From: Xanthomonas chitinilytica
GTDB lineage: Bacteria > Pseudomonadota > Gammaproteobacteria > Xanthomonadales > Xanthomonadaceae
Direction: 5' to 3'
NCBI RefSeq assembly: GCF_026107455.2
Contig: NZ_JAPCHY010000015.1
Coordinates: 16,630 to 80,629, forward strand
DNA length: 64,000 nucleotides
Numbering within the stretch: the first letter of the stretch is position 1; each line of letters begins with the position of its first letter. A program made the translations under genes and the position numbers. The notes below the pieces were generated by a model. That model saw only the letters and a list, made by a program, of their open reading frames with translations. It ran no database searches and was not told the DNA's origin. Below are positions 6,900 through 17,274 of the stretch, in pieces.

Positions 6900-9800
6900 G
6901 GGCGATCCCCAGCAGGTCGTAGACGTTTCGCATCAGATCCAGTTCCTGGTACGGCTTGCCCAGGTAACGCTGGACACCGATTTCGAACGCACGCTGGCGG
7001 TGCTTGTCGCCGCTGCGCGAGGTGATCATCACGATCGGCACATCCTTGTAGCGCGGGTCGGCGCGCATCGCCGTAGCCAGCTCGTAGCCGTCCATGCGCG
7101 GCATTTCGATGTCCAGCAGCATCAGGTCGGGCACGCGCTCTTCCAGCCGCTCCAGCGCCTCGATGCCGTCGCGCGCGGCCACCACCTCGAAGTTGTGGCG
7201 TTCCAGCACGCGGCCGGTGACCTTGCGCATGGTCAGCGAATCGTCCACCACCATCACCATCGGCACCTGCCGCTGGCTGGCCGGGGCCGGCTGCGCCAGC
7301 GCCCGCTGCGGCTGCGCCAGGTGACGGCGCACCAGCGGCGCCACGTCCAGGATCACCACCACGCGACCGTCGCCGGTGATGGTGGCGCCGTAGATGCCCG
7401 GTACCGAGGCGATCTGCAGGCCGACCGGCTTGACCACGATTTCGCGGTTGCCCAGCACCTGGTCGATCGCCACCGCCGCGCGCAGGTCGCCGGCGCGCAC
7501 CAGCAGCAGCGGGATCTGTGCCTGGCCTTCGGCCTTGGCCGACTCCTGCCCCACCAGCGAGCCCAGGTCGTGCAGCGCGTAGTGCTCGCCGCTGTAGTGG
7601 TAGCCGCCGTCGCCGGACTCGAAACGCTCGCGCGAGATGCGGCCGATGCCGCTGACCGAGGCCACCGGTACCGCGAAGGTGGTCTCGCCGATCTGCACGA
7701 ACACCGCCTGGGTGACCGCCAGCGTCTGCGGCAGGCGCAGGGTGAAGGTGACGCCCTTGCCGCGGACCGAGTGGATGTCCACCGAACCGCCGAGCTGGCG
7801 CACTTCGTTGCGCACCACGTCCATGCCGACGCCGCGGCCGGCCAGCTGGCTGACCTGCTCGGAGGTGCTGAAGCCGGAGGCGAAGATCAGGCTGTCGAGC
7901 TCGTTCTCGCTCAGCTCCGCGCCCGGCTGGATCAGATTGCGCTGCTCGGCGCGGCGACGGATCGCCTCGCGGTCCAGGCCGGCGCCGTCGTCGGCCACTT
8001 CCAGCACGATTTCCGAACCTTCGCGGCGCAGGCGGATGGTGATGCCGCCTTCTTCCGGCTTGCCCGCGGCCACGCGCTGCGCCGGCGTCTCCAGGCCATG
8101 GGCCACCGAATTGCGCAGCATGTGCTCAAGCGGCGCGACCATGCGGTCCAGGACGTTGCGGTCCAGTTCGCCGTGGGTGCCGTCCAGGGTCAGGTGTACC
8201 TGCTTGCCGGTGTCGTGCGCGGCCTGGCGCACCACGCGGCGCAGGCGCGGCACCAGTCCGTCGAACGGCACCATGCGCGCACGCATCAGCCCGTCCTGCA
8301 GTTCCGAGCTCACGCGCGACTGCTGCTGCAGCAGCGCGTCGTAGTTGCGCGACAGGTCGTCCAGCACGCCCTGCAGGCCACTCAAGTCGGCCGCCGATTC
8401 GTTCAGGGCGCGGCTGAGCTGCTGCAGGGTGGAGAAACGGTCCAGTTCCAGCGGATCGAACGTCTGGTCGGCCTGGTCCTGTTCGCGCTGGTAGCGGGCG
8501 ACGATCTGCGCCTCGGTTTCCAGGTCCAGACGGCGCAGCTGGTCGCGCAGACGCGCATTGGTGCGGTCCAGTTCGGCCATGGCACCACGGAAGGCGCCCA
8601 ACTGCTGTTCCAGGCGCGAGCGGTAGATCGCCACTTCGCCGGCGTGGTTGACCAGGCGGTCGAGCAGGTCGGCGCGTACGCGCACCTGTTCCTGCGAACG
8701 CACGCCGCCTTCCTCCTCGCCCGACGCTTCCTCGACCACGGGTTCGGACAGCGGCGCCACCTTGGCGACGGTGGGCGTTTCCGGCACGGGCAGCGGACGC
8801 GGCTGGGGCGCCTCGGCCACGGCCTGCGCTTCGGCGGCCGTGGTGTCGGCCGTGACTTCGACCGTCTCCGGCGCCGGGCTTTCCGCTGCCGGCACGCTCT
8901 CCACCGCGGCAACGGCCGGAATCTCCACCGTCGCGGCGACCTCCGGATGCGCCTCTGCGCGGCCGTGGGTACGCGCGTCGAACGCCTCGATCAGATCGAA
9001 CGGCATCGCCACCGCGCGATGTGCGCCGGTACGCGTCAACAGCTGGTGCAGGCGGTCGAAACCGCGCTCCAGCAACTGCACGTCGCTGCGGGTGATGTCG
9101 GTGCGGTTGGCGGCCACCGCTTCCAGCAACGACTCGATGCCGTGGCCCAGGTCGCCGATGGCATTGATGCCGGCCATGCGCGCGCCGCCCTTGAGCGTGT
9201 GCAGGTCGCGCTGCAGGCCGGCCAGCAGCTCGCGGTCTTCCGGCGCTTCGCGCAGTTCGCTGATCAGGCCGTCGCAGTGGTCGAGCAGGTCCTTGCCTTC
9301 CTCGACGAAGATATCGACCAGTTCGCGATCCAGGTCGCTGAAGTCCAGCGGCTCGTCGTCGCCAACCGCGCTGTCGGCGCCGCCGGTTCCGACAGCGATC
9401 GCCGCGGCAATGGCCGCGCTGAGTGCATCGACCGGCTGTCCGGGTACCGCTGCATCCACCGCGGCGGTTTCCGCGGCCGGGGTTCCCGCCACCTGCGAAG
9501 CCGCTTCCACGGCGTCCGCGGCATCGCCGGCGTCGGTCGCGGCAACGGCTTCGACCTGTTCGCCACCGTCGGTTGCGGCGACCTCTTCGGTCGGGACCTC
9601 TTCCACAGCCGTCGCCACCACGTCGGCGCCCGACGCCTGCACCGTGGCATCCACGATGGTCTCGTTCTCGACAGCGGGCTGCGCGGACGGCTCTTCGACC
9701 ACTTCCGGTCCGGCGAGCGGGGCCGCAGGCAGCGCCTGCTCGACGCTCCCTGCGAAGGTGTCGGCAGCGTCGGTCGCGGCCGGGGCATCCACCGATGCGG

Positions 9801-12800
9801 TGGACTCCGCTGCGAACGACGGCAGATCCTCGGCGGCCTGCGCCGGGGCGGCAGCGTCGCCGCCGGAAATGACCGGCTGCTCGCCGGCATCGACCACGGC
9901 GGTGACCGGGGTTTCGACGACCGGTTCGATGAATGCGTCCTGCAGCCACGCCTCGTCCTGGACATCCGCCGGCGCGATGCCGGCATCGGCCGCGTTGCCG
10001 TCGTCCACGCTGGCAACCTCGGGCGCCGGTACGTCTTCGGCGGCAAAGGTAAAACCGTCCGCTTCCCCGGTCGGCACGACCGGCGATACGTCCGCATCGA
10101 CGCTCGCCGACACGCCGGTGTCGCCCGGCTCGGCACCCAGGTAGCGCGACAGGTCTTCCACACCGGTGAGTTCGACCGGATCGACCGTGGATGCCGCCGG
10201 TGCGGCCAGATCGTCTTCCCCGTCGGCGAACGACAGCTCGTCCACCGCCAGCGGCGGCCACTTGGCCTCCGGCAGCGCATCCACCAGCACCTGCAGGCGC
10301 TGGGCCAGCGCGCTGAAGGATGGAATCATCGGCGCCGGCGCCTGCAACGCCACGATGGTCGCGGCAATGGCATCGGCGGTATCGGCGATCGCGGCCACGC
10401 CGTCGTCGCCGGGGGTGACCGCGGCGGCCAGCGAACGCTTGACGTAGGTTTCGGCCGGGGTGGTCACCGCGGTGATTTCCGGCACGTCGGTCATCGCGAA
10501 CGCGCCGCTCATCGTGTGCACCGCACGCAGCAGCGCCTCGTTGACCGGTTGCGGCTGCTGTTGCGACGCCGCCAGCCATTCGCGCAGCGTTTCCAGGTGC
10601 GTGGCGACCTCGGCTTCGAGGATCTCGCGCAGCACGCTGTCGACCGAAGCCGGGGTACCCGCCGGGACCGGTGGGGCGACCTCGGCGACCGGAGCCGCTG
10701 CAGTCGTCGCGGCGGCCGGGGTCGGCACGTAGAAGGTCTCCTCGCCCGCCGCCACGCGGTCGGCCACGGCCTGCATCGCCAGCAGGTCGGCGCTGATGCC
10801 GCTGCCGTCGCGCAGCGCGGCGTTGAGCTGCGGCAGCACTTCGTAGGCCTGGGTGACCATCGCCACCACCGCCGGGCTGGCCGGGCGGCTGCCGTCGAGT
10901 ACGCGGTTGAGCATGCTCTCGATCTTCCAGCTGAATTCGCCCAGGGTGCGCGCACCCACCAGGCGGCCGCTGCCCTTGAGGGTATGGAACACGCGCCGCA
11001 CCGGCCGCAGCCGGTCGACGTTGGCCGGCGCCGCGCGCCATTGCGGCAGCAGGTTGCCCAGGTTCACCAGTTCTTCGTCGAATTCCTCGATGAAGACCTC
11101 GCGGATGTCCTGGTCGATCTCGTCGCCGTTGTCCTCGAAACCGCCGTCGAGCATGACCGGCGCTTCCGGGGCCGGCGGCGGCACGGCTTCCGCTTCGGCG
11201 GCCGGGGCCGGCTTTTCGGGCAACGGATTGAACTGGGCGGCGGCGGCGTCGAGTTCGGCGAGGAACGCGGCGCTCTCGTCGTCGAGCTCGATCTTGCCGA
11301 TCACCGCATCCTGCACGCCGGCAACGGCGGCGGTACGGACTTCAGGCTCCGGCTCGGCAGCGGGCGTCGGCGTCGCTTGCGCAGCGGCGTCGGGCTCGAT
11401 AGCAGAGGTCGGGGTCGGTTCGGGTGCGGCCGGCGTCTGCTCGACCGGCGCCTGTGCGGCACCGGTGTCCCCGGCGTCGGCGGCCACCGCCGGCTCGGCG
11501 GGGGTCGGCAGTTCCGGCGGCAGCGGTGCGGCGACGGTGGAAACCGGAAGCCCGGCTTCCGGTGCCGCGGCGTCGAGCGCCTGGACACTGGCGACCGCTG
11601 CGTCCTGCGACGGAAGCGCCGGCTCGATCGCCGCAGCCGGCGTGGTTGCGGTTGCGGCAGGCTCGCCCGTTTCGAGCAGGCTGCTGTCGAAGGTGTAGAC
11701 CTGCGCGGCGGCGTCCGTGTCCAGCTGTTCCTGTTCGGCGGCGACCGGATCGAAGACCGTCGGCGCCACTTCCAGCACGTCTTCGGTGGATGCCGCCGGC
11801 GGCAATTCCGCGGTGCCATCGCCGGACAGGTCGATGGGCGCCAGCGTGTAGCCGGCACCGTCGGCCGCGCCGCCCTCCTCGGCGGCGACCGGATCGAAAC
11901 CGGTGCTGCTTGCCGCGGTCGTCGCGGTATCGGGCGCGAACGCCGGCGTTTCGACAGCGGCGGTGTCGTCGCGGCCCGGGGACGGATACGGCGTCACCGA
12001 GGCCTGGAACACATACGGATACGGGCGCGGAGCTTCGGTTGCCGGGGCAGATGCTTCGGTCGCAACCGGCGCCGGGGTCTGTGCCGGTGTCGGTGCGGGC
12101 ACCTCGACCACCGGCAGTTCCGCCGGCCGGCTCGTATCGTTGGCCACCGGGGCGACGGCAGGCGCCTCGGCGGGGGCCACGGATGCCGGCACCGTCGTCG
12201 CCGGTGCGGGGTCCGCCTGTACCACGGCTTCCGGCTGCGGCGCCGGCGGCATTGCGGCGGCGGCTTCGCTTTCGGCGGTCGGCAGCGGCCAGTAGCGCAG
12301 CGCTTCCAGGCTGGAACGGGTGATGTCGAGGATCTCCTCGCGACCCGGACGACGCTCGCGCAGGGCTTCGAGGTAGTACTCCAGGCTGGCCATCGCATCG
12401 GCCAGGGTGTCGAGCTGGCGGCCGCTGGGCACGCGCTGGCGCGCGATCAGTTCGACTTCGATGTAGCGGCGCACGCCCTGCAGGTAATCGGCCGGGGTCG
12501 GCAGGTCCAGCATGCGCAGCGCGCCGGCCACCTCGCCCAGCAGGCGCGGCACGTCGGCCAGCCGCTGGTGGTCCCAGTTGGTCTCGATGAAGGCGACGAA
12601 ATGCTCGCGGGCGGCGGAGAAGTTGGCGATCGCCTCGTGCGCCAGCACCTCGACGGTACGCCGGGTCTCGACCGAGCCCGGATCATCCTCGCCGCTGCCG
12701 CCGGCGCCCAGGTGGGCGACCTGGTCGTCCAGCGAGGCATCCACGTAGAGCAGCGCGCCGGCGATGTCCAGCAGCATGCCTTCGTCGATCTGCTGGGAGC

Positions 12801-13521
12801 CGTCCACCACTCCACGCAGCGAATCGCGCTGCTGCACCACCACGCCGCGGGCCACGCCCAGGCCCAGCACCCCGAGGGTGTCGGCCACGGCACCGAGTTC
12901 GTTGACCTGGGTCTGCAGCGCGGCCGGCTCGCCGCCGGTGCGCAGGTGCAGGTCGAGCGCGTCCTTGATCCGCAGCAGTTCTTCCTTCACCGCGCTGCCG
13001 ACGGTATCGAGCAGTTCGCGGTTGCGTCCGCTCAGGCTGCCGCGGGCGTGGTCCAGCTCGGCCTCGCTGGCGCTGCCGGCGTCCGGGTCGAAGGCGAACA
13101 GCACGCTCTCGCTGATGCCCTCGGCGCCGCGCGCGGCGCGGATCTCGTTGAGCAGCGGCAGCAGCACGATCGGGATGTCGCGATGGCCGTTCTGCAGGCG
13201 CTCCAGGTAGTCGGGCAGCAGCACGGTGCCGCGCATCAGCGTGGCGCAGGCCTCGTCGCGGTCCGGCACCCCGCCCGCCTGGACGGCATTGGCCAGCAGT
13301 TCCAGCTCCTCGGCGACCATCGCCGGCGCATACAGCTCGACCATGCGCAGCGTGCCCTGCACCTGGTGCAGGTAGCCGGCACAGAAGCGCATGCGACTGG
13401 TGTCGCTCGGCTCCTCGACGAAGTACTCGATCTCGTTGCGGACCTGGCGCAGGGTCTCGTCCAGCTCGGGCTTCACCCAACCCAGTGCCGCATGGCTCAT
13501 CGCGTCGCGCAGCGTGCTCAT
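6886..13521 (-). CDS. pilL: Giant hybrid chemotaxis histidine kinase ChpA/PilL
   Basis: The central kinase of the type IV pilus chemosensory system: it receives signals from PilJ through PilI and phosphorylates PilG and PilH. The 2,211-residue product has an N-terminal HPt-like segment (His52 in YLHQVQGTLRM) and a clear HPt at His846 (RVFHTLKGSGRLVG). A variant HPt follows at about residue 1002 (VHTMSGAFAM), and another clear HPt at His1441 (LHTLKGGARMAG). The CheA ATPase core (N-box NSVAHG near 1805, DDGAGLD near 1850, GRGVGMD near 1897), a CheW-like domain and a C-terminal receiver with Asp2137 (LLDIEMPRMDG) complete it. Three very Ala/Pro/Glu/Val-rich linkers (about 480-790, 1100-1400, 1510-1610) separate the modules. 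Pseudomonas ChpA is larger, with more phosphotransfer domains. ATG 13521 is chosen; the upstream frame is not protein-like. Confidence 0.95.
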   Translation of the reverse strand: MSTLRDAMSHAALGWVKPELDETLRQVRNEIEYFVEEPSDTSRMRFCAGYLHQVQGTLRMVELYAPAMVAEELELLANAVQAGGVPDRDEACATLMRGTVLLPDYLERLQNGHRDIPIVLLPLLNEIRAARGAEGISESVLFAFDPDAGSASEAELDHARGSLSGRNRELLDTVGSAVKEELLRIKDALDLHLRTGGEPAALQTQVNELGAVADTLGVLGLGVARGVVVQQRDSLRGVVDGSQQIDEGMLLDIAGALLYVDASLDDQVAHLGAGGSGEDDPGSVETRRTVEVLAHEAIANFSAAREHFVAFIETNWDHQRLADVPRLLGEVAGALRMLDLPTPADYLQGVRRYIEVELIARQRVPSGRQLDTLADAMASLEYYLEALRERRPGREEILDITRSSLEALRYWPLPTAESEAAAAMPPAPQPEAVVQADPAPATTVPASVAPAEAPAVAPVANDTSRPAELPVVEVPAPTPAQTPAPVATEASAPATEAPRPYPYVFQASVTPYPSPGRDDTAAVETPAFAPDTATTAASSTGFDPVAAEEGGAADGAGYTLAPIDLSGDGTAELPPAASTEDVLEVAPTVFDPVAAEQEQLDTDAAAQVYTFDSSLLETGEPAATATTPAAAIEPALPSQDAAVASVQALDAAAPEAGLPVSTVAAPLPPELPTPAEPAVAADAGDTGAAQAPVEQTPAAPEPTPTSAIEPDAAAQATPTPAAEPEPEVRTAAVAGVQDAVIGKIELDDESAAFLAELDAAAAQFNPLPEKPAPAAEAEAVPPPAPEAPVMLDGGFEDNGDEIDQDIREVFIEEFDEELVNLGNLLPQWRAAPANVDRLRPVRRVFHTLKGSGRLVGARTLGEFSWKIESMLNRVLDGSRPASPAVVAMVTQAYEVLPQLNAALRDGSGISADLLAMQAVADRVAAGEETFYVPTPAAATTAAAPVAEVAPPVPAGTPASVDSVLREILEAEVATHLETLREWLAASQQQPQPVNEALLRAVHTMSGAFAMTDVPEITAVTTPAETYVKRSLAAAVTPGDDGVAAIADTADAIAATIVALQAPAPMIPSFSALAQRLQVLVDALPEAKWPPLAVDELSFADGEDDLAAPAASTVDPVELTGVEDLSRYLGAEPGDTGVSASVDADVSPVVPTGEADGFTFAAEDVPAPEVASVDDGNAADAGIAPADVQDEAWLQDAFIEPVVETPVTAVVDAGEQPVISGGDAAAPAQAAEDLPSFAAESTASVDAPAATDAADTFAGSVEQALPAAPLAGPEVVEEPSAQPAVENETIVDATVQASGADVVATAVEEVPTEEVAATDGGEQVEAVAATDAGDAADAVEAASQVAGTPAAETAAVDAAVPGQPVDALSAAIAAAIAVGTGGADSAVGDDEPLDFSDLDRELVDIFVEEGKDLLDHCDGLISELREAPEDRELLAGLQRDLHTLKGGARMAGINAIGDLGHGIESLLEAVAANRTDITRSDVQLLERGFDRLHQLLTRTGAHRAVAMPFDLIEAFDARTHGRAEAHPEVAATVEIPAVAAVESVPAAESPAPETVEVTADTTAAEAQAVAEAPQPRPLPVPETPTVAKVAPLSEPVVEEASGEEEGGVRSQEQVRVRADLLDRLVNHAGEVAIYRSRLEQQLGAFRGAMAELDRTNARLRDQLRRLDLETEAQIVARYQREQDQADQTFDPLELDRFSTLQQLSRALNESAADLSGLQGVLDDLSRNYDALLQQQSRVSSELQDGLMRARMVPFDGLVPRLRRVVRQAAHDTGKQVHLTLDGTHGELDRNVLDRMVAPLEHMLRNSVAHGLETPAQRVAAGKPEEGGITIRLRREGSEIVLEVADDGAGLDREAIRRRAEQRNLIQPGAELSENELDSLIFASGFSTSEQVSQLAGRGVGMDVVRNEVRQLGGSVDIHSVRGKGVTFTLRLPQTLAVTQAVFVQIGETTFAVPVASVSGIGRISRERFESGDGGYHYSGEHYALHDLGSLVGQESAKAEGQAQIPLLLVRAGDLRAAVAIDQVLGNREIVVKPVGLQIASVPGIYGATITGDGRVVVILDVAPLVRRHLAQPQRALAQPAPASQRQVPMVMVVDDSLTMRKVTGRVLERHNFEVVAARDGIEALERLEERVPDLMLLDIEMPRMDGYELATAMRADPRYKDVPIVMITSRSGDKHRQRAFEIGVQRYLGKPYQELDLMRNVYDLLGIARARE

Positions 13522-13639
13522 CGCAACCCCTTTCCCTTGGTCGTCCGCGCATCGTCCGGCCTGATGGCGAACATGGCCTGCATTGAGGTGTGGCGACGCA
13601 TCATCTGCTGATTCCTTCCTTCCCCATCCAAACGATCGA

Positions 13640-15673
13640 TCACGCCGGCAGCTTGAAGTCGGCGACCGAACGACGCAGGTCTGCCGCCAGCTGTGCCAGG
13701 TGGCCGATCGACTCGGCGGTCTGTCCCGCACCCTGCGAGGTCTGGCCGGTGATCTGCCGGATCACGCCCATCGTCTGGGTGATGTCCGTCGCCGCCGCGG
13801 ACTGCTGGTGGGCGGCGATGGAGATGTTCTTGATGAGGGTGTTGAGCGCATTGGACACGCGCTCGATCTCGGTCAGTGCGGTACCGGCGTCCTCGGCCAG
13901 GCGCGCACCGGACACCACTTCGGCGGTGGTCTGTTCCATCGAGGTCACCGCTTCGTTGGTGTCGGCCTGAATCGCCTGCACCAGGTTCTCGATCCGTCGG
14001 GTCGCGCCGGAGGTGCGTTCGGCCAGGCGCTGCACTTCGTCGGCCACGACCGCGAAACCGCGACCGGCCTCGCCGGCCGATGCCGCCTGCACCGCCGCGT
14101 TCAACGCCAGGATGTTGGTCTGCTCGGAAATGTCGTTGATCAGTTCCACGATCGAGCCGATTTCCTGCGACGACTCGCCCAGGCGCTTGATGCGCTTGGA
14201 GGTTTCCTGGATCTGGTCGCGGATCTGGTCCATGCCCTGGATGGTCTCGCGCACCACGCCGGCACCCTCGGCGGCGATCACCACCGAGCGCTGCGCCACT
14301 TCGGCCGACTCGCTGGAGTTGCGCGACACCTGTTCGATGCTGGCGGCGATTTCGCCGATGCGCTCGGAGGCGGTGGTGATCTGGTTGGCCTGGTGGCCGG
14401 CGGCTTCGGCCAGCTGCATCGCCGTGGCCTGGGTTTCCTGGGTCGAGACCGCCACCTTGCTGGAGGTGTCGTTGATCGTGGTCACCAGGTGGCGCAGTTC
14501 GTCCACGGCGTAGTTGATAGCGTCGGCGATGGCACCGGTCATGTCCTCGGTCACCGAGGCCTTCACCGTCAGGTCGCCTTCACCCAGCGAGCTGATTTCG
14601 TCCAGCAGCCGCATGATCGCCTGCTGGTTGCGGCTGTTGAATTCCACCTGGGTCTGGTAGCGGATTTCCTGCTCGCGGGCACGCACGCGCACCGAGCTCC
14701 AGACGAAGCCGATGATCGACAGCAGCGACAGCGCGCCGGACACCACGCCCAGCCAGAAATTGGGGAACAGGCGGGTGTCGCGCACCGAGCCGAAGGCCGA
14801 GAACGCCTCGAACAGCTTCTTGCTGTCGTCCAGCATCTTGCCCGAGCCGGCGGTCAGCGCGGCGGCCGAGGATTGTGCGGCGAACAGGTGGCGCGAACTG
14901 GCCAGGATGGCGTCGGCGTCCTTCTTCATCGCGGCCCACTTGTTGGCCGACTGCTCCAGCGCGACCTGCGCGGCGGCGTTGCGCACCGGCGCCACGCCCA
15001 GTTCCTCGTTGCCGTTGCGCAGGGCCTCCAGCATCTGGCTGAACACCACCGAGTCGCGCGCCAGCGCGTCGCCGGCACCGCTGGCGCCGGCACCGCCGGC
15101 GCGGATTTCGGTCACGCGGCGGGCCATGGTGCCGCTCACCACCACCTGCTGCAGCGCGTTGTAGGTCTGCGACGACGGGGCGCCGCTGGCGGTCATCGCC
15201 CGCACCACCTCGTTCAGCTGCGCCTGCAGCTGCGGCACGCCGTCGACGAAGCTGTCGGCGTTGCCGGCCAGTGCCAGCACCGCCGGCTCGCTGGCCACCA
15301 CCTGCTCGGCGTTCTTGGCCAGCGGGCCCCAGGTCGTGGTCAGCTGGCGGATCGGCGCGGCCACGCCGGCCTCGTTGCCGTAGCGCCCCTGCAGGCTGCT
15401 CACGGTGCTCTCGATGCGCGACTTGGTGTCCTTGAACTGGTTGAACGCCTCGGCGTTGCCGGCCACCGCCTCGCGGCCCTGGTTGGCCAGCTGCTGCGAC
15501 AGCACCTGCAGGTCGGCCGCGCCGGTGCTGGCGCCGGCCAGGCGGCTGCCCTGCCAGGTGGCCACGCCGGTGTTGGCGCCGAACACGATCATCGACAGCG
15601 CCAGCAGGCCCAGCCAGAAATTGGTTCCCACGTTGCCGAGCTTGCTGGCCTTGGCGTCCGGAGCAGTACTCAT
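13640..15673 (-). CDS. pilJ: Type IV pilus methyl-accepting chemotaxis receptor PilJ
   Basis: PilJ is the inner-membrane receptor of the Pil-Chp system, working with type IV pili. The 677-residue product has a transmembrane segment near residues 18-36, a periplasmic region of about 270 residues, and a second transmembrane segment near 305-330 ([17 protein letters not shown]). A HAMP-like linker and a cytoplasmic signalling domain follow, with the hairpin tip [17 protein letters not shown] and [18 protein letters not shown]. The signalling tip is well conserved and should bind PilI and ChpA. The gene lies between pilI (41 bases upstream) and chpA (118 bases downstream). There is no neighbouring pilK methyltransferase, and the ChpB-like protein lacks catalytic residues, so receptor methylation is in doubt. 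Confidence 0.95.
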   Translation of the reverse strand: MSTAPDAKASKLGNVGTNFWLGLLALSMIVFGANTGVATWQGSRLAGASTGAADLQVLSQQLANQGREAVAGNAEAFNQFKDTKSRIESTVSSLQGRYGNEAGVAAPIRQLTTTWGPLAKNAEQVVASEPAVLALAGNADSFVDGVPQLQAQLNEVVRAMTASGAPSSQTYNALQQVVVSGTMARRVTEIRAGGAGASGAGDALARDSVVFSQMLEALRNGNEELGVAPVRNAAAQVALEQSANKWAAMKKDADAILASSRHLFAAQSSAAALTAGSGKMLDDSKKLFEAFSAFGSVRDTRLFPNFWLGVVSGALSLLSIIGFVWSSVRVRAREQEIRYQTQVEFNSRNQQAIMRLLDEISSLGEGDLTVKASVTEDMTGAIADAINYAVDELRHLVTTINDTSSKVAVSTQETQATAMQLAEAAGHQANQITTASERIGEIAASIEQVSRNSSESAEVAQRSVVIAAEGAGVVRETIQGMDQIRDQIQETSKRIKRLGESSQEIGSIVELINDISEQTNILALNAAVQAASAGEAGRGFAVVADEVQRLAERTSGATRRIENLVQAIQADTNEAVTSMEQTTAEVVSGARLAEDAGTALTEIERVSNALNTLIKNISIAAHQQSAAATDITQTMGVIRQITGQTSQGAGQTAESIGHLAQLAADLRRSVADFKLPA

Positions 15674-15714
15674 GGTTCGACCTCGATCTTCAATACGGTG
15701 AGGCAGGCCTGCGC

Positions 15715-16245
15715 TCAGGCGGCGGCTTGCCGGAATTCGGGTGTGCGCGACAGCAGCGACAGTGAGAACACGCCCCAGTCATGCTCCTCGCCACGGAACG
15801 CGCGATCGATGAAGTGGCCATAGCGGCCTTGCGCCAGCTCCCCGGCGTCGACCTGCAGGCTCTGTTCGAAGCTGCGCTGGCCGTACAGCTCGTCGATGGT
15901 CAGGGCGACGTCGCCGCCGGCCTGGCGCATGATCAGCACGCGCTGGCCTTCCTGGTAGCCGGTGCGCTCGCCTTCCAGGAAGTACTTCAGGTCCACCACC
16001 GGGAACAGGTTGCCGCGCAGGTTGCCCACGCCCAGCAGCCACGGCTGCGCGCCCGGCACCGGGGTGACCGGCGGCATCGGCACGATTTCGACCACCTCGC
16101 GGAAGTCGGAGACCAGCCGGCGCTTGCCGACCCGGTAACCGACGCCACGCCAGACGTCCTGCGAGAACTGGCGCTCGGGCAACTGCACCGCGTGCGCCAG
16201 GCTGCGGCGTTCATAGGCTTCGAGGATGTCGAACGGAGAACGCAT
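15715..16245 (-). CDS. pilI: CheW-like coupling protein PilI
   Basis: PilI couples the PilJ receptor to the ChpA kinase at the membrane face. The 176-residue product has a CheW domain from about residue 35: [19 protein letters not shown], then the typical [19 protein letters not shown] at about residues 88-106, which contains the N-x-R-G element used for receptor and kinase contact. Its start shares one base with the pilH stop (TGATG), so the genes are translationally coupled. The length matches PilI of Pseudomonas (178 residues). Confidence 0.93.
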   Translation of the reverse strand: MRSPFDILEAYERRSLAHAVQLPERQFSQDVWRGVGYRVGKRRLVSDFREVVEIVPMPPVTPVPGAQPWLLGVGNLRGNLFPVVDLKYFLEGERTGYQEGQRVLIMRQAGGDVALTIDELYGQRSFEQSLQVDAGELAQGRYGHFIDRAFRGEEHDWGVFSLSLLSRTPEFRQAAA

Positions 16246-16607
16246 CAGCCCACCAGTTCGTTGATGCGCGCGATGAGTTCGTCCTCGCGCGGCGGCTTGA
16301 CGATGTAGTCGGCGGCACCCTGGCGCATGCCCCAGGCCTTGTCCGTCTCCATCCCCTTGGTGCTGACGATCAGCACCGGGATGTGGCGGGTGGCGTCGTC
16401 GCGCGACATCGCGCGGGTCGCCTGGAAGCCGCTCATCCCGGGCAGCACCACGTCCATCAGTACCAGATTCGGGGTCTGGGTGCGGGCGATCTGCAGGCCG
16501 TCCTCGGCGTTGTCGGTGGCGACCACCTCGTGGCCGGCCTTTTCAAGCCATTGCGTGAACACCGCCCGGTCGGTCGGTGAGTCCTCGATCAACAAGATTC
16601 GAGCCAT
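16245..16607 (-). CDS. pilH: Single-domain response regulator PilH
   Basis: PilH is a stand-alone CheY-like receiver phosphorylated by ChpA. In Pseudomonas it promotes pilus retraction or acts as a phosphate sink opposite PilG. The 120-residue product is a bare receiver: acidic pocket LLIEDSPTD (residues 4-12), phospho-acceptor aspartate in NLVLMDVVLPGMSG (about residue 52), the Thr/Ser switch in VLIVSTKG and the lysine in YIVKPP. No output domain. It lies between pilG (18-base gap) and pilI (one-base overlap). Confidence 0.94.
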   Translation of the reverse strand: MARILLIEDSPTDRAVFTQWLEKAGHEVVATDNAEDGLQIARTQTPNLVLMDVVLPGMSGFQATRAMSRDDATRHIPVLIVSTKGMETDKAWGMRQGAADYIVKPPREDELIARINELVG

Positions 16608-16625
16608 TGTGCCTTTCCCCCCTGG

Positions 16626-17027
16626 TCAGGCGTTGACGTATGTGCGGATTGCGCCCAGCAGTTCTTCGCGTGTGAATGGTTTGGTGAGGTACTGCTCGGA
16701 GCCGACGATGCGGCCTCGGGCCTTGTCGAACAGCCCGTCCTTGGACGAGAGCATGATCACCGGCGTGCCCTTGAACAACTGGTTGCCCTTGATCAACGCG
16801 CAGGTCTGATACCCGTCCAGGCGAGGCATCATGATGTCGACGAAGATGATCTGCGGCTGCTGGTCGGCGATCTTCGCCAGCGCCTCGAACCCGTCGGTCG
16901 CGGTCACCACCTCGCAGCCTTCGCGCTTGAGCAGCGTTTCCGCGGTACGACGGATGGTCTTCGAATCGTCGATGACCATGACCCTCAGACCTGCGAGTTC
17001 CCCACCCGCAGCCATGTTTTCAGCCAT
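16626..17027 (-). CDS. pilG: Type IV pilus response regulator PilG
   Basis: PilG is the CheY-like output regulator that promotes pilus extension, acting with the extension motor and cAMP signalling in Pseudomonas. The 133-residue product has a short N-terminal tail and then one receiver domain: VMVIDDSKTIRRTAE, phospho-acceptor Asp in IIFVDIMMPRLDGYQ (about residue 65), PVIMLSSKDG and the lysine in YLTKPFTREELL. It is the first gene of the operon; a near-consensus promoter lies about 60-90 bases upstream. It is divergent from gshB, as is usual in xanthomonads. Confidence 0.95.
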   Translation of the reverse strand: MAENMAAGGELAGLRVMVIDDSKTIRRTAETLLKREGCEVVTATDGFEALAKIADQQPQIIFVDIMMPRLDGYQTCALIKGNQLFKGTPVIMLSSKDGLFDKARGRIVGSEQYLTKPFTREELLGAIRTYVNA

Positions 17028-17084
17028 TGCAATTTTCCCCGAGCGCGCGGCGCTTCATTGATCTGGCGCCACTGCGAAACCGCA

Positions 17085-17115
17085 TGTATATCCCAATACC
17101 GGCGCGCACTGTCAA
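17085..17115 (-). promoter_or_regulatory. Candidate sigma-70 promoter for the pilG-chpC operon
   Basis: On the minus strand a perfect -35 box TTGACA (17110-17115) is followed by TATACA (17085-17090) with a 19-base spacer; GATATA gives a 17-base spacing instead. It lies 58 bases before the pilG start, in the divergent gap with gshB. Sequence match only; the start of transcription is not known. Confidence 0.5.
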
Positions 17116-17274
17116 GGGTCGCAGCAGTGGCGCGGGCGTCCGCAGCATCAATGTGACACAAATCCCACTTTGACGCGCAACTTTTTGCGCCGGTCCGCCC
17201 GGCCCCGCGCGGGGCGCTGGGCGGCCCTTGCGGTTACCCGCTAACATCGCCCTCCTGTCCGCCGGGTTCAGTTC

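Noticed and set aside
6073..13611. A 2,512-codon open frame antisense to chpA, on the plus strand
   Set aside because: It is a by-product of very high GC content in the third codon position of chpA. It has no ribosome binding site, reads as low-complexity sequence and overlaps a complete, well-supported gene on the other strand.
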